Assembly (NCBI GenBank): GCA_002973635.1
Contig: CP027224.1
Coordinates: 444,501 to 508,500, forward strand
From: Lysinibacillus sp. B2A1
Lineage (GTDB): Bacteria; Bacillota; Bacilli; Bacillales_A; Planococcaceae
Reading direction: 5' to 3'
Length of the DNA stretch: 64,000 bases
This document shows, one piece after another, positions 16,975-25,796 of the stretch. The position numbers were made by a program, and so were the translations under genes. Position 1 is the stretch's first letter. The number at the start of each line of letters is the position of its first letter. The notes beneath the pieces were generated by a model. The model saw only the letters and a program-made list of their open reading frames with translations, was not told the DNA's origin and made no database searches.

Positions 16975-17535
16975 ATGAGATTCATAGGAATTGACCCGTC
17001 CACTAAAACAGGGTTTGTTGCGTTGGACGAAAACGGACAAGTACTTAGAGCCAAAGAATTAACTGGCGTAGGTGATAAAGATCCTCTACGTATGATCACG
17101 CTCATTGATGAGGTTATGGCTCATACACAAAAAGGCGACATCATTGCTATAGAGGGATTTGGATTTGCAACACAACAAGGCATACAGCTGGGTGGGATTG
17201 GTTGGGGTGTACGAATGTCTCTAACTAGACGTGGATTCAAATACCACGAAGTTGCTCCTAATGCTGTAAAGAAATTTGTGAGTGTCACAGGCTTTACTGG
17301 TGAAGTTGGAAACAAAAAACGTCTTACTGGTCCACAAAAGAAAAAAGCCGTGATGAAGGCAGTTCAAGAACACTTTGGGTTTTCCCACAAAAGTGACAAC
17401 GTTGTGGATGCTTATATCTTGGCTCAAATTGCAAGATTAATTTATCAATTCAACCAAACTAGTTCCATCGACTGTCCAAATTATCAAGCGGAAGTGGTTT
17501 CAACGATATTAGGCGTATTAAAACAGTCTGTATGA
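16975..17535 (+). CDS. RuvC-like Holliday-junction resolvase/endonuclease
   Basis: The 186-residue protein has the RNase-H-fold RuvC pattern: MRFIGIDPSTKTGFVALDEN (first Asp), GDIIAIEGFGFATQQG (Glu), VKKFVSVTGFTGEVGNKKRL, and C-terminal KSDNVVDAYILAQI (final Asp). These acidic residues bind two metals and cut branched DNA. In phages such enzymes resolve replication intermediates before packaging. CAAGGGGGC precedes the ATG. Confidence 0.85.
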   Translation: MRFIGIDPSTKTGFVALDENGQVLRAKELTGVGDKDPLRMITLIDEVMAHTQKGDIIAIEGFGFATQQGIQLGGIGWGVRMSLTRRGFKYHEVAPNAVKKFVSVTGFTGEVGNKKRLTGPQKKKAVMKAVQEHFGFSHKSDNVVDAYILAQIARLIYQFNQTSSIDCPNYQAEVVSTILGVLKQSV

Positions 17536-17630
17536 CGTTCAAAAGATTTTAGGTATCTTTTATCGGACGATGCTCTAAAACGTCTTAAATTAAGCAAAAG
17601 GAAAGGAGAATTAACATACTAAACATACAA

Positions 17631-17903
17631 GTGACAGACGAATATAAATTAACCAGCGACGGTATGCAAATTATTATTATGCGAAAGCACGTTATAGACC
17701 CAACAAAATCACCAGTTTTCAATGCAGAAAAGCATTCGACAGAAATTCGTGAAGAATGGAAAACTTGGAAGTATTGCGGTAAGGTCGAGCAAGCTATTGA
17801 TAGAATTATAAGTCAACGCATATTTGAATCAGATGCCCAGAACTTACAGGAGTTAAAAAGCGAAATAGTTGCTTTTAGAAACGAAATACAAAATCTACTT
17901 TAG
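17631..17903 (+). CDS. Hypothetical phage protein, 90 residues
   Basis: GTG 17631 is the first standard start in frame. A ribosome site (GAAAGGAGAA) lies about 20 bases upstream, too far for this codon, so a rare start nearer to it is possible. The product begins TDEYKLTSDGMQIIIMRKHV and ends in a helix (LKSEIVAFRNEIQNLL). Family not recognised. Confidence 0.5.
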   Translation: MTDEYKLTSDGMQIIIMRKHVIDPTKSPVFNAEKHSTEIREEWKTWKYCGKVEQAIDRIISQRIFESDAQNLQELKSEIVAFRNEIQNLL

Positions 17904-17917
17904 GAGTTGAACTAAGC

Positions 17918-18364
17918 ATGCCTGCAATACAATTAGATGTATTATTTAAGAAAATCCAAAAGGATGATAAAAAAGAAATTTTAGAGTTTCATATTTTAGG
18001 GGATGAAATTAAACATAAATCTGAATTAATCAGCATGGCTGGTGGAATTGCCATACTTGAAGTGGCAGATGTAAAACTTTCAGCAGAATTTAAATCCATC
18101 CAACGTGATAATAAAAAAGCTACACTGAAATTTGAAGCTAAAGGGGATAGTGAAGATAAAATGATCCAACTTTATCCGAAAGCAGGCTCCAATATTAAAA
18201 TAGCGCTTGAACCAAGTCAAATGAATATTGAAGATTTCGATGATGAAGAAGATCACGAAGGCATCCAATACAAAGTAAATGGAGATGGCACTACCGAAGT
18301 AGTAGGGCAAATGAATATGGATGAAGTCAATGAAAAAGAAAATGAAGACGATTTACTAGATTGA
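17918..18364 (+). CDS. Hypothetical phage protein with acidic tail
   Basis: The 148-residue product (MPAIQLDVLFKKIQKDDKKE...) contains two similar beta-rich segments: DVLFKKIQKDDKKEILEFHILG and AEFKSIQRDNKKATLKFEAKG. This suggests an internal duplication. A strongly acidic C-terminus follows (EDFDDEEDHEG and VNEKENEDDLLD). TAGGAG precedes the ATG. The acidic tail recalls DNA-mimic or single-strand-binding proteins, but that is speculation. Confidence 0.6.
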   Translation: MPAIQLDVLFKKIQKDDKKEILEFHILGDEIKHKSELISMAGGIAILEVADVKLSAEFKSIQRDNKKATLKFEAKGDSEDKMIQLYPKAGSNIKIALEPSQMNIEDFDDEEDHEGIQYKVNGDGTTEVVGQMNMDEVNEKENEDDLLD

Positions 18365-18373
18365 TATAAATTG

Positions 18374-18401
18374 CCCTGGTTGATGCCAGGGTATCTTTCT
18401 T
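18374..18401 (+). terminator. Weak hairpin before the late regulator
   Basis: CCCTGG (18374-18379) pairs with CCAGGG (18386-18391), followed by TATCTTTCTT. It may attenuate early transcription into the arpU-like gene. Confidence 0.45.
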
Positions 18402-18420
18402 GTTAGAAGGAGGAAACAAC

Positions 18421-18861
18421 TTGGACTTTGAATTACCTGAATTAGATAGAAAAGCTACACAAGCAGCTGTCGAGCGAGAATTAGAAAAATACCGCATTTT
18501 TAAACACTTAACATTTGAGGAAAAAGAAGCAGCTACTACATCACATATTAATGACATTGGTGGAGGAAAGGGTAATTTAACGAGTGATCAAACAGGATCA
18601 GTAGCTATTTACAACGTTGATGAACAAAGTGTAAGACGTAAGTATTGTGAACGTGTAGAACGTGCTGTAAAGAGACTTCCACCAATGGAAAGATTCTTAA
18701 TAGAAACAAGATACATGGCTGATGATGCTGAATACTTAACCGATATGAAAGTCTATTGTTTTAAGTTTCAACCTCCAATTTCAGCGACTACTTATGACAA
18801 AATACGTTGGAAAGCATTCTACAAACTTGCTTTGGATTTAAATATTGCTCGTACTATGTAG
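18421..18861 (+). CDS. arpU: ArpU-type late transcriptional regulator
   Basis: The 146-residue protein matches the ArpU family: LDRKATQAAVERELEKYRIFKHL at the N-terminus, SVRRKYCERVERAVKRLPPMERFLIETRYM in the middle, and a sigma-region-4-like HTH at the end (ISATTYDKIRWKAFYKLALDL). The ribosome site AAGGAGG at 18407-18413 fixes the start at TTG 18421. ArpU/RinA-like proteins switch on packaging, structural and lysis genes. It is the last gene before the late block, as expected. The four repeats at 19011-19098 downstream are candidate targets. Confidence 0.82.
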   Translation: MDFELPELDRKATQAAVERELEKYRIFKHLTFEEKEAATTSHINDIGGGKGNLTSDQTGSVAIYNVDEQSVRRKYCERVERAVKRLPPMERFLIETRYMADDAEYLTDMKVYCFKFQPPISATTYDKIRWKAFYKLALDLNIARTM

Positions 18862-19010
18862 AAAAATAATAGAAAAAAACTAGAAAAATAAAATGAAAAT
18901 ATTAGCAATAAAAAATGAAGCATTTGGTTTTATACATGTTAAATTAATATCATCGGGAATTGATTAAGGGAAACCTTAGTTGATTCCTTTTTCATTGTCA
19001 TGGTATTGAC

Positions 19011-19098
19011 TGTCGCTAATTAGCGTCACCTTTTTATGTCGCTAATTAGCGTCACTTATGTCGCGGATTAGCGTCTAGTAATGTCGCTAATTAGCGTC
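19011..19098 (+). promoter_or_regulatory. Four near-palindromic 17-bp repeats, likely late-activator sites
   Basis: TGTCGCTAATTAGCGTC occurs at 19011, 19037 and 19082, and one variant (GGATTAGC core) at 19059. The centre CGCTAATTAGCG is a perfect 12-bp palindrome. Start-to-start spacing is 26, 22 and 23 bases, near two helical turns. The last copy reaches the -35 position of a TATAAT box. The rest of 18862-19230 has no gene. Confidence 0.8.
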
Positions 19099-19118
19099 TA
19101 GTGAAACGAGTTCCTTCA

Positions 19119-19124
19119 TATAAT
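19119..19124 (+). promoter_or_regulatory. TATAAT -10 box of the presumed late promoter
   Basis: A consensus -10 with no -35 match 17 bases upstream (GTCTAG). The operator-like repeat array ends exactly there, which fits an activator-dependent promoter. Confidence 0.55.
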
Positions 19125-19133
19125 GCAAAATCC

Positions 19134-19192
19134 CTAAAGAAAACTATAAAGAAAACTATAAAGAAAACTAACTAGCAAATACATTTTGCTAG
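19134..19192 (+). repeat. 12-bp tandem repeats and hairpin in the late leader
   Basis: CTATAAAGAAAA occurs twice perfectly (19144-19167), preceded by a shortened copy at 19134. A hairpin follows: CTAGCAAA (19172-19179) pairs with TTTGCTAG (19185-19192). It has no T tract, so it is more likely an RNA-stability or antitermination element than a terminator. Confidence 0.55.
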
Positions 19193-19230
19193 GAAGAATC
19201 TTACCTAATATTGAAAGGAGTAATTAATAA

Positions 19231-19371
19231 ATGAAATCACCTTTAACTAGATTTTACTGTTTGTCAAAAGAATGTGATTTTGAAGAAACAACTCACAAAC
19301 TTCTTGAAGGTATTAATTGTCCAAAATGCAAAGGACCAGTTATGTCGCAAAGAGTAAAGAAAGATAAATGA
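19231..19371 (+). CDS. 46-residue zinc-ribbon-like protein
   Basis: The frame begins at ATG 19231 behind GAAAGGAG. It encodes MKSPLTRFYCLSKECDFEET, continuing to GINCPKCKGPVMSQ and a basic tail. Cysteines in C-x4-C and CPKC suggest a zinc ribbon. It is the first gene after the presumed late promoter. Function unknown. Confidence 0.55.
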   Translation: MKSPLTRFYCLSKECDFEETTHKLLEGINCPKCKGPVMSQRVKKDK

Positions 19372-19387
19372 AAGGAGCGATTAATGA

Positions 19388-19693
19388 ATGAAAGTACTAA
19401 TTCGTACAACAACTAATGGAACTGAGTACTGGGACAATGAAGCTAAGAAAATATTATTAGTACCTGCAGGGGAGCAGCCATCTTTTGAAGTTACTGAGAG
19501 TCCTACAACTATGTTGCATAAAGGTGAAACAGTTAAGCCATTAGTTGAACCCGTATTTAATTTAGAGGGCATGACTGCTACACAGCTGAGAGAGTTTGCA
19601 GAAGAAAACAATATTGAAGTACCAGGTAATCTAAAAAAGCCTGAAACAATTCGTGAGTATATCGAGGAACAGTTAGCAGCTGATGCGGAATGA
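19388..19693 (+). CDS. HeH/LEM-domain phage protein
   Basis: The 101-residue protein has a beta-rich N-terminus and a C-terminal helix-extended-loop-helix domain: NLEGMTATQLREFAEENNIE, then VPGNLKKPETIREYI. Such HeH/LEM-like domains are common in phage proteins near packaging genes and may bind DNA. It overlaps the HNH gene by four bases. Two ATG codons lie together; the second (19388) is in frame. Confidence 0.65.
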   Translation: MKVLIRTTTNGTEYWDNEAKKILLVPAGEQPSFEVTESPTTMLHKGETVKPLVEPVFNLEGMTATQLREFAEENNIEVPGNLKKPETIREYIEEQLAADAE

Positions 19694-20040
19694 AATATTG
19701 TAGTGAACAAGGATGCCGACAATTAATAAGCAAGGGTCGGTATTGTGATAAGCATAGACGAAAGAAACGGAATGTAGGTGCCAGCAATAAACCTTTCTAT
19801 AGCACAGATGCATGGAAGGCTTTGAAAGCAGACTGTTATCAACGAGACAAAGGAAGATGTACACGATGCAATCAGTTTGTGTTTGGTAAGAAAGCACAGC
19901 ATCATCACATCATACCAATCAATGATCGACCTGACTTGAAGCTTGATCCTGATAACGTCACGACATTGTGTCCAACATGTCACATGATTGTGGAACATGA
20001 GACAAACCCGAAGCCCAAACATAATTTTAAATGGCGATAG
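19690..20040 (+). CDS. HNH endonuclease of the packaging module
   Basis: The 116-residue protein has paired zinc-binding cysteines (CSEQGCRQLI, then CDKH; and CTRC with CPTCH) and the HNH core: AQHHHIIPINDRP, LDPDNVTTLCPTCHMIVEHE. HNH proteins encoded next to terminase are needed for cos cleavage by TerL in HK97-like phages (established for several cos phages). Its place directly before terS supports a cos-type packaging strategy here. Confidence 0.9.
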   Translation: MKYCSEQGCRQLISKGRYCDKHRRKKRNVGASNKPFYSTDAWKALKADCYQRDKGRCTRCNQFVFGKKAQHHHIIPINDRPDLKLDPDNVTTLCPTCHMIVEHETNPKPKHNFKWR

Positions 20041-20158
20041 CCCCCCTACCAAATGATAATTTTGGTCATTTTTCTGTAGACCGTATGAGCATGGAAACGC
20101 GCACCTCAAATTGAATTTTTGAAAAAATTTTAGTGTGACAAAGGCAGGTGAATAGGTA

Positions 20159-20689
20159 TTGACCAAAAAACATGAACAGGCTTTTGAGCTTTTTAAAGAG
20201 AGTGAAGGAAGTCTTCCAAATGCTGAGATAGCAAATATCGTTGATGCTGCAGAGTCTACAGTGAGAAAGTGGAAAAGCCGTTACAAATGGCTGGAACAAT
20301 TGGGCTTAGAACAAAATGTCACAGAAGTTAAGAATGATAGTGTGACAAAAAGTAAACCTTCTAACCGTGAACTGCAGTATAAGCGAATAATTGAGTCGTT
20401 AGTGGAAGCTGGAACCTATTCACCTGCTTTAGATTTGCTAATTGAAGTGTACCTGGATTGTTTCGAAGAATATGAACAAGCAAAAGAAAATGGTGAAAAT
20501 ACTGAGAAACTACGAAAAGAATTAGCTCGTTTACTTGGTCAGCTTGGATTAGATGGCAAAAATAAAGATCTCATAAAAAAATCAGGAACATTACTTGCGA
20601 AAGGTGACGAGGAAAAGAAGAAAGATCCTGAACCTGAAACCGAAAGTAGTAAGCTCGTTCAATTTAGACAAAGGAAAATGAGATCATGA
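20159..20689 (+). CDS. terS: Terminase small subunit
   Basis: The 176-residue product begins with a homeodomain-like HTH (AFELFKESEGSLPNAEIANI, then STVRKWKSRYKWLEQ) as in PBSX XtmA. A helical oligomerisation region and P27-like C-terminal part follow. It starts at TTG behind AGGCAGGTGAATAGG and overlaps terL by four bases. It recognises the packaging site and feeds DNA to the large subunit. The interval 20041-20158 contains a hairpin (ACCAAA / TTTGGT near 20048-20065) and could hold cos. Confidence 0.85.
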   Translation: MTKKHEQAFELFKESEGSLPNAEIANIVDAAESTVRKWKSRYKWLEQLGLEQNVTEVKNDSVTKSKPSNRELQYKRIIESLVEAGTYSPALDLLIEVYLDCFEEYEQAKENGENTEKLRKELARLLGQLGLDGKNKDLIKKSGTLLAKGDEEKKKDPEPETESSKLVQFRQRKMRS

Positions 20690-22404
20690 TAGATTTTGAA
20701 GTAAATTATGCTGATGAATTTGTAAAAGAGTTCGAATCTAATCCAAAAGCTTATCCAGACAGTATTAAACAGATGGTGAAGCGTTATAAACGTTGGAAGA
20801 AGCGAAAAGATATTTGGTTTGATAATGACAAAGCCAATGACATGCTTTATTTCACTGAAACTTTCTTGAAACATGCAAAAGGAAAATGGGCTGGTCAACC
20901 TTTAATTTTGGAATCCTGGCAGAAGTTTTACTTTGCTAATATTTACGGCTGGCAAAGAGAAAATGAATTTGGAAAAGCTGTGCGAGTTGTTCGAAATGCC
21001 TACCTGCAGGTACCAAAGAAAAATGGTAAAACAATTATGGGTGGCAGTCCTGTAATTTACGGAATGTATGGCGAGGGTGTTAAAGGTGCTGATTTCTATA
21101 TATCAGCAAATACGTATGAACAGTGTCAGAATGCAGCTATTCCTATCAGCCTAACGATTGAAAATAGCCCTGATTTGCGTCCAGGAACAAGTATTTACAA
21201 AGGCAAAGAGGATACAATACGATCTATCAAATACACATTTGTTGAAGACGGTATAAAATACGCCAATACTTTAAAAGTTTTAACAAAAGATAATGCAGGG
21301 AACGAGGGTAAAAATCCATATTGTAACTATTTTGATGAAGTCCATGCACAAATGGACCGAGAACAATATGATAACTTGCGTTCTGCTCAAATTGCCCAGG
21401 AAGAACCTTTGAACATCATCACAACAACAGCTGGTAAACAAACAGGAGCATTAGGCGCTCAGATTCATGCTTATGCAAAAGAAGCTATGAAGAAGGACAA
21501 TGACGATTCTTGGTTTGTGATGATATACGAACCGAACAAAGGCTATGATTGGGAAGATCGCGAAGTATGGCGCATGGTAAATCCGAACATCGGTGTTTCT
21601 GTAAACATGACATTTTTAGAAAATGCATTTCTAGAGGCTCAAAACAACAGTTTTAATCGTGCTGAATTTTTATCTAAACACTTAAATATATTCGTCAATT
21701 ATGCCGAAACCTATTTCGATCTTGATCAATTAGAAAAAATGCTTGTTGATAATCTTGGAGAAATCGAAGGCTCAACATGTGTGCTTGGTGTTGATTTATC
21801 AAGACGTACCGATTTAACGTGTGTAAGCATTAATATTCCCACATTTACAGATGATGGTGAGGCGATATTAAAAGTAAAGCAGATGTATTTCATCCCTGAA
21901 TTTGGGATTGAGGAAAAAGAACTGCAGCGAAACGTACCATACAAAGAGCTTGCCGAAAAAGGGTTCGTAACATTGTGCCCTGGCAAAACAGTCGATGAAG
22001 AAATGGTGAACGAATATGTCGAGTGGGTATTTGAAAACTTTGATTTACGACAAATAAATTATGATCCCGCATTGGCTGAAAAGCTCGTTGAACAATGGGA
22101 GATGTTAGGTATACCATGTGTTGAAGTGTCTCAATATCCAACCGTTATGAATGAATCGATTGATGATTTTGAAATACTTCTTTTACAAGACAAGGTAGTT
22201 ACAGACAATCAGTTACTAATTTTCTGTGCTTCAAATGCCAAAGTTATAACGAATATAAACAATTTAAAAGCGCCATCCAAGCGAAAAAGCCCTGAACATA
22301 TAGACGGCTTTGTCGCTTTTTTAATCGGTCATAAAGAAACGTTGAATATGATGGCTGAAAGCATGGATGGGTTAGACGAATATGTGAAATCAATTTATCG
22401 ATAA
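20686..22404 (+). CDS. terL: Terminase large subunit
   Basis: The 572-residue packaging motor and nuclease has an N-terminal ATPase with Walker A LQVPKKNGKTIMGG (about residues 105-118) and Walker B NYFDEVHAQ (about 212-220), then ITTTAGKQTGALG. The C-terminal RNase-H-like nuclease contains CVLGVDLSRRTDLTCVSI and INYDPALAEKLVE. It belongs to the HK97-type TerL family. It is typical in length and sits between terS and portal. Confidence 0.94.
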   Translation: MIDFEVNYADEFVKEFESNPKAYPDSIKQMVKRYKRWKKRKDIWFDNDKANDMLYFTETFLKHAKGKWAGQPLILESWQKFYFANIYGWQRENEFGKAVRVVRNAYLQVPKKNGKTIMGGSPVIYGMYGEGVKGADFYISANTYEQCQNAAIPISLTIENSPDLRPGTSIYKGKEDTIRSIKYTFVEDGIKYANTLKVLTKDNAGNEGKNPYCNYFDEVHAQMDREQYDNLRSAQIAQEEPLNIITTTAGKQTGALGAQIHAYAKEAMKKDNDDSWFVMIYEPNKGYDWEDREVWRMVNPNIGVSVNMTFLENAFLEAQNNSFNRAEFLSKHLNIFVNYAETYFDLDQLEKMLVDNLGEIEGSTCVLGVDLSRRTDLTCVSINIPTFTDDGEAILKVKQMYFIPEFGIEEKELQRNVPYKELAEKGFVTLCPGKTVDEEMVNEYVEWVFENFDLRQINYDPALAEKLVEQWEMLGIPCVEVSQYPTVMNESIDDFEILLLQDKVVTDNQLLIFCASNAKVITNINNLKAPSKRKSPEHIDGFVAFLIGHKETLNMMAESMDGLDEYVKSIYR

Positions 22405-22418
22405 AGTGAGGTGAGATA

Positions 22419-23633
22419 GTGGGAATACGAGATAGGTTTTCAAGATTTTTAGTACGCCAAGTTGAAAAGCGTGGCTTAATAGAGGATTCATTAGGTGGGA
22501 GTGTTCGGCTAAACGGTTGGTTCGCTAATGATGAAAACATTTTACATTCAAGTGATGTGTATGAACTGTTACAAGACATAAGTAATCAGATAGCATTGGC
22601 ACAAGTAGTTGTGGAAGACCAGGAGACAGGTAAAGACATAACGAATCATCCTATTCTAAAAGTGTTACGTAATCCAAACAAGTATTTAACCGGCACAGAA
22701 TTTATGAAACTGATGGTAAACACTTATTTAGTAGAAGGTGAGGTTTTTCCTTTTTATACAGGTAAGGAAATTCACATTGTATCAAATGTAGATGCTGAAT
22801 TAGACAGTAATTTAGAAGAACATTTCAAAATAAACGGTACTGAAATACCTTCTAAGATGATTAGGCACATTAAGAATATAGGGCTAAATCATTTAAAGGG
22901 TGTTGGATTGAAACAGCTAGGGAAGGACACGTTAGAAGGTGTTATGAGCGCTGAAAAAGTGCTCACAGATAAGTACAAAAAAGGCGGTATTCTAGCATTC
23001 TTATTAAAGCTAGATGCACATATCAATCCGAAAAACGGTGCTCAATCCATTTTAATTAATTCAATCCTGGATCAATTAGAAGGAATCGATGATAGCCGTA
23101 CAATTAAGCTCATTCCATTAGGGAAAGGGTATTTAATCGATGATTTGAAAAGTCCAATTGACGATGCGAAAATACTTTCTTACTTGAATGTTTATAAAAA
23201 AGATTTAGGGAAGTTTTTAAATATCGATGTTGAAACATACCGATTAATGTTAAAGACAGATTTAGAAAAAGCCATGATGTACTTACACAATAAATCTGTT
23301 AAATCCATAATGAAAAATTTCGAAGACCATTTGAGTCTTCTTTTTTTCGGTCCAAATTCGAATTTGCGACTAAAATTCAAGATTAATATTTTGGACTTTG
23401 TGCCTTACAGTACAAAAACAAATATTGCTTATAACCTGGTTAGAACGATGGTCGCAACACCTGACGATGCTCGTGATAATTTACTAGGCTTTGATAGATT
23501 GTACACCGAGGAATCGATGAAGCTGTACATTTCTAAAGATTTAATTGCAGGTGAAGACATTAATAAAGCCACAGATAACAGCTTGAAAGGAGGTGACGAG
23601 GGTGGCCAAGCAAAAGGAGATTCGGACACTTGA
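22419..23633 (+). CDS. Portal protein, HK97 family
   Basis: The 404-residue protein forms the dodecameric DNA-entry ring. Features: WFANDENILHSSDVYELLQD, HPILKVLRNPNKYLTGTEFM, a clip and stem with VMSAEKVLTDKYKKGG, and the C-terminal VPYSTKTNIAYNLVR. Start GTG 22419 follows GTGAGGTGAGAT. The final 32 bases overlap the start of the protease gene. Confidence 0.88.
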   Translation: MGIRDRFSRFLVRQVEKRGLIEDSLGGSVRLNGWFANDENILHSSDVYELLQDISNQIALAQVVVEDQETGKDITNHPILKVLRNPNKYLTGTEFMKLMVNTYLVEGEVFPFYTGKEIHIVSNVDAELDSNLEEHFKINGTEIPSKMIRHIKNIGLNHLKGVGLKQLGKDTLEGVMSAEKVLTDKYKKGGILAFLLKLDAHINPKNGAQSILINSILDQLEGIDDSRTIKLIPLGKGYLIDDLKSPIDDAKILSYLNVYKKDLGKFLNIDVETYRLMLKTDLEKAMMYLHNKSVKSIMKNFEDHLSLLFFGPNSNLRLKFKINILDFVPYSTKTNIAYNLVRTMVATPDDARDNLLGFDRLYTEESMKLYISKDLIAGEDINKATDNSLKGGDEGGQAKGDSDT

Positions 23634-24186
23634 TATTCAAAACCTTCAAACAAGAAGCCAGGGCGATAGTGAGTCGAATGTGATTGAAGGTTATGCAGCT
23701 GTATTTAATTCTCCAACAGATATATGGGGCATGTTTACAGAGGTAATTGCGCCAGGTGCTTTTGCGGATGCAATTGCTTCAAATGACGACATACGCGCGC
23801 TATTTAACCATGATTGGAACAATGTGCTAGGACGAACTAAAAGCGGAACATTACGCCTGTCTGAGGACGCTAGAGGGCTTAAATTCGAAGTGGATTTACC
23901 AAATACAACATTGGCTAAGGATTTATCAGAGAGTTTGAAGCGTGGCGACATTTCACAATGCTCATTTGGGTTTGTCCCTACAAGTGAAACGTGGGATTAC
24001 GAACCAGAAATACCTGTTCGAACAATTAACAGCGTTGAATTACATGAAATCAGTGTTGTAAGTATTCCAGCTTATGAAGATACAGAAGTATCATTGCGTT
24101 CAAAAGAAGCAAATAAATCGATTGAACAACGCTTGAAATTAATACAAAAAATAAACTCAGCTTTGGGGGAAAACAAACATGAATAA
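23602..24186 (+). CDS. Prohead protease, HK97 gp4 family
   Basis: Start GTG 23602 is favoured by AAAGGAGG at 23587-23593; an upstream in-frame GTG lies inside that site. The 194-residue serine protease has VIEGYAAVFNSPTDIWGMFT, IRALFNHDWNNVLGRTKSGT (catalytic His) and RGDISQCSFGFVP (catalytic Ser), then VELHEISVVSIPAYEDTEV. It trims the capsid N-terminal scaffold during maturation. It overlaps both portal and capsid genes. Confidence 0.92.
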   Translation: MAKQKEIRTLDIQNLQTRSQGDSESNVIEGYAAVFNSPTDIWGMFTEVIAPGAFADAIASNDDIRALFNHDWNNVLGRTKSGTLRLSEDARGLKFEVDLPNTTLAKDLSESLKRGDISQCSFGFVPTSETWDYEPEIPVRTINSVELHEISVVSIPAYEDTEVSLRSKEANKSIEQRLKLIQKINSALGENKHE

Positions 24187-25531
24187 AAAACTATTAAAAG
24201 CATTACAGAAACGTTTAAAAGGTCGTTTAACAGAATTACGATCACAATTAGAAGCCGGTGACATTGCAGAAGATGCTATTGATGGTGTGACAGCTGAAAT
24301 TGAGGAGATTTCTGCAGAACTTACGGAAACAGAGCAAGCACTTGCTGATTTAGATTCAGAAGATGGTTCAGAAAATGAAGATCCTGAAAATCGTAGTGCG
24401 GATGAATCAGAGGATGATGAGGAAGAAAACGATGATGAGGAAGATGATAAAGAAAAATCTAATCCTGAGAATCGTAGTGGCATCATTTCACAATCTGCAC
24501 AAACTGCAATCACAGCTATTCAAAGCGCCTTATCAACTAGAAATGCTAAGTCAACTAAGAAACGTGAAGCTGAAATTCGTTCTGCATTTGCAAACTTTGT
24601 AGTTGGTAACATTTCAGAATTCGAGGCACGTTCACTTGGTATCGAAGCCGGAAATGGATCTGTAACAGTACCAAAAGTCATTGCAAAAGAAGTTATTACT
24701 TATGCTCAGGAAGCCAATTTATTACGAAAATACGGCACTTATGTTCCAACAGATGCGGATATTAAATATCCTGTACTTGTGAAAAAAGCAGCTGGTAACA
24801 TCAATAAAAAAGAGCGTACAACTGAAATTACAGAAACAGACATTGAATTTGATTCAATCGATTTAGATCCAGCTGAATTTGATGCACTTGCTACAATCAC
24901 GAAGAAATTATTAAAACGTACTGGCGTAAATATTGAACAAATCGTTATTGATGAATTGAAAAAGGCGTATGTCCGTAAAGAAATCAATTACATGTTCAAT
25001 GGTGATGATGTAGGAAACGAAAATCCAGGGGCTTTAGCTAAGAAAGCAGTCGCTTATTATGAATCAACTGCAGTGTCATTAAATACAGATGGATGGTCAC
25101 AACGTTTATATGCACAACTAGTTAAAATGAAAGGTCAACCAGTTACAGAAGTGCTTAAAAAATCAATGTGGATGGTAAACCGTGCTGCGTTAACTGTATT
25201 AGAGGGCATGACAGATACAACAGGTCGTCCGTTACTTTATGAAGCACCAAATGGAGCAGGTTATAAATTACTTGGTCATCCGTTAGATTTTACTGATGCA
25301 GCTGATGGCACAGATCCAACAAAACCAGTTTTCTATTTTGGTGATTTCTCAGCATTCTACATTCAAGAAATTAAAGGTGGGATGGAATTACAAAAATTAA
25401 TTGAGAAGTTTAGCGGTACAAACAAAATTGGTTTCCAGATTTACAACCTTATTGATGGACAATTAATCTATTCACCATTCGAGCCAGCGGTTTACCGTTA
25501 TGAAGTAGGAGCCATTAAACCAGGGGGCTGA
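24179..25531 (+). CDS. Major capsid protein, HK97 fold, with delta domain
   Basis: The 450-residue protein carries an N-terminal acidic coiled-coil scaffold (residues 1-105, including a stretch rich in Glu/Asp) expected to be removed by the prohead protease. The HK97-fold body follows: TVPKVIAKEVITYAQEANLL, then EFDALATITKKLLKRTGVN and the C-terminal PVFYFGDFSAFYIQEIKGGM. A Lys-Ser-Asn-Pro-Glu region near residue 100 marks the probable cleavage area. GGGGGAAAA precedes the ATG. Confidence 0.92.
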   Translation: MNKKLLKALQKRLKGRLTELRSQLEAGDIAEDAIDGVTAEIEEISAELTETEQALADLDSEDGSENEDPENRSADESEDDEEENDDEEDDKEKSNPENRSGIISQSAQTAITAIQSALSTRNAKSTKKREAEIRSAFANFVVGNISEFEARSLGIEAGNGSVTVPKVIAKEVITYAQEANLLRKYGTYVPTDADIKYPVLVKKAAGNINKKERTTEITETDIEFDSIDLDPAEFDALATITKKLLKRTGVNIEQIVIDELKKAYVRKEINYMFNGDDVGNENPGALAKKAVAYYESTAVSLNTDGWSQRLYAQLVKMKGQPVTEVLKKSMWMVNRAALTVLEGMTDTTGRPLLYEAPNGAGYKLLGHPLDFTDAADGTDPTKPVFYFGDFSAFYIQEIKGGMELQKLIEKFSGTNKIGFQIYNLIDGQLIYSPFEPAVYRYEVGAIKPGG

Positions 25532-25535
25532 TTAA

Positions 25536-25796
25536 ATGGATGAACTATTAGAACAATTTAAGATTCATGTACGTGAGGACGGTGAGGAAGATTCTTCACT
25601 GTCCTTTTATTTAAAGAATGCTAGGCGATATGTAAAAAATGCAACTGGTTCTGAACAAGAATACTTGGTACTTATGGTTGCAGGCATCATGTATGAGTAT
25701 CGTGTTTCTGAGGATGAATTACAAAAAGCACTTGATGCTATTACACCTTTTATTGTTTTGGAGGTGTATAACGATGCCGAAACAACAGGTCAATAA
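25536..25796 (+). CDS. Head-tail connector, gp6-like
   Basis: The 86-residue protein is all-helical (LLEQFKIHVREDGEEDSSLS, AGIMYEYRVSEDELQKALD, TPFIVLEVYND), as in the HK97 gp6/SPP1 gp15 adaptor family. That family forms a ring under the portal. It follows the capsid gene at the expected place and overlaps the next gene by 23 bases. Confidence 0.8.
   Translation: MDELLEQFKIHVREDGEEDSSLSFYLKNARRYVKNATGSEQEYLVLMVAGIMYEYRVSEDELQKALDAITPFIVLEVYNDAETTGQ

Noticed and set aside
24157..24513. Serine-rich minus-strand frame opposite the capsid scaffold
   Set aside because: It is the complement of the acidic Glu/Asp coding stretch in the capsid gene and has no ribosome site.
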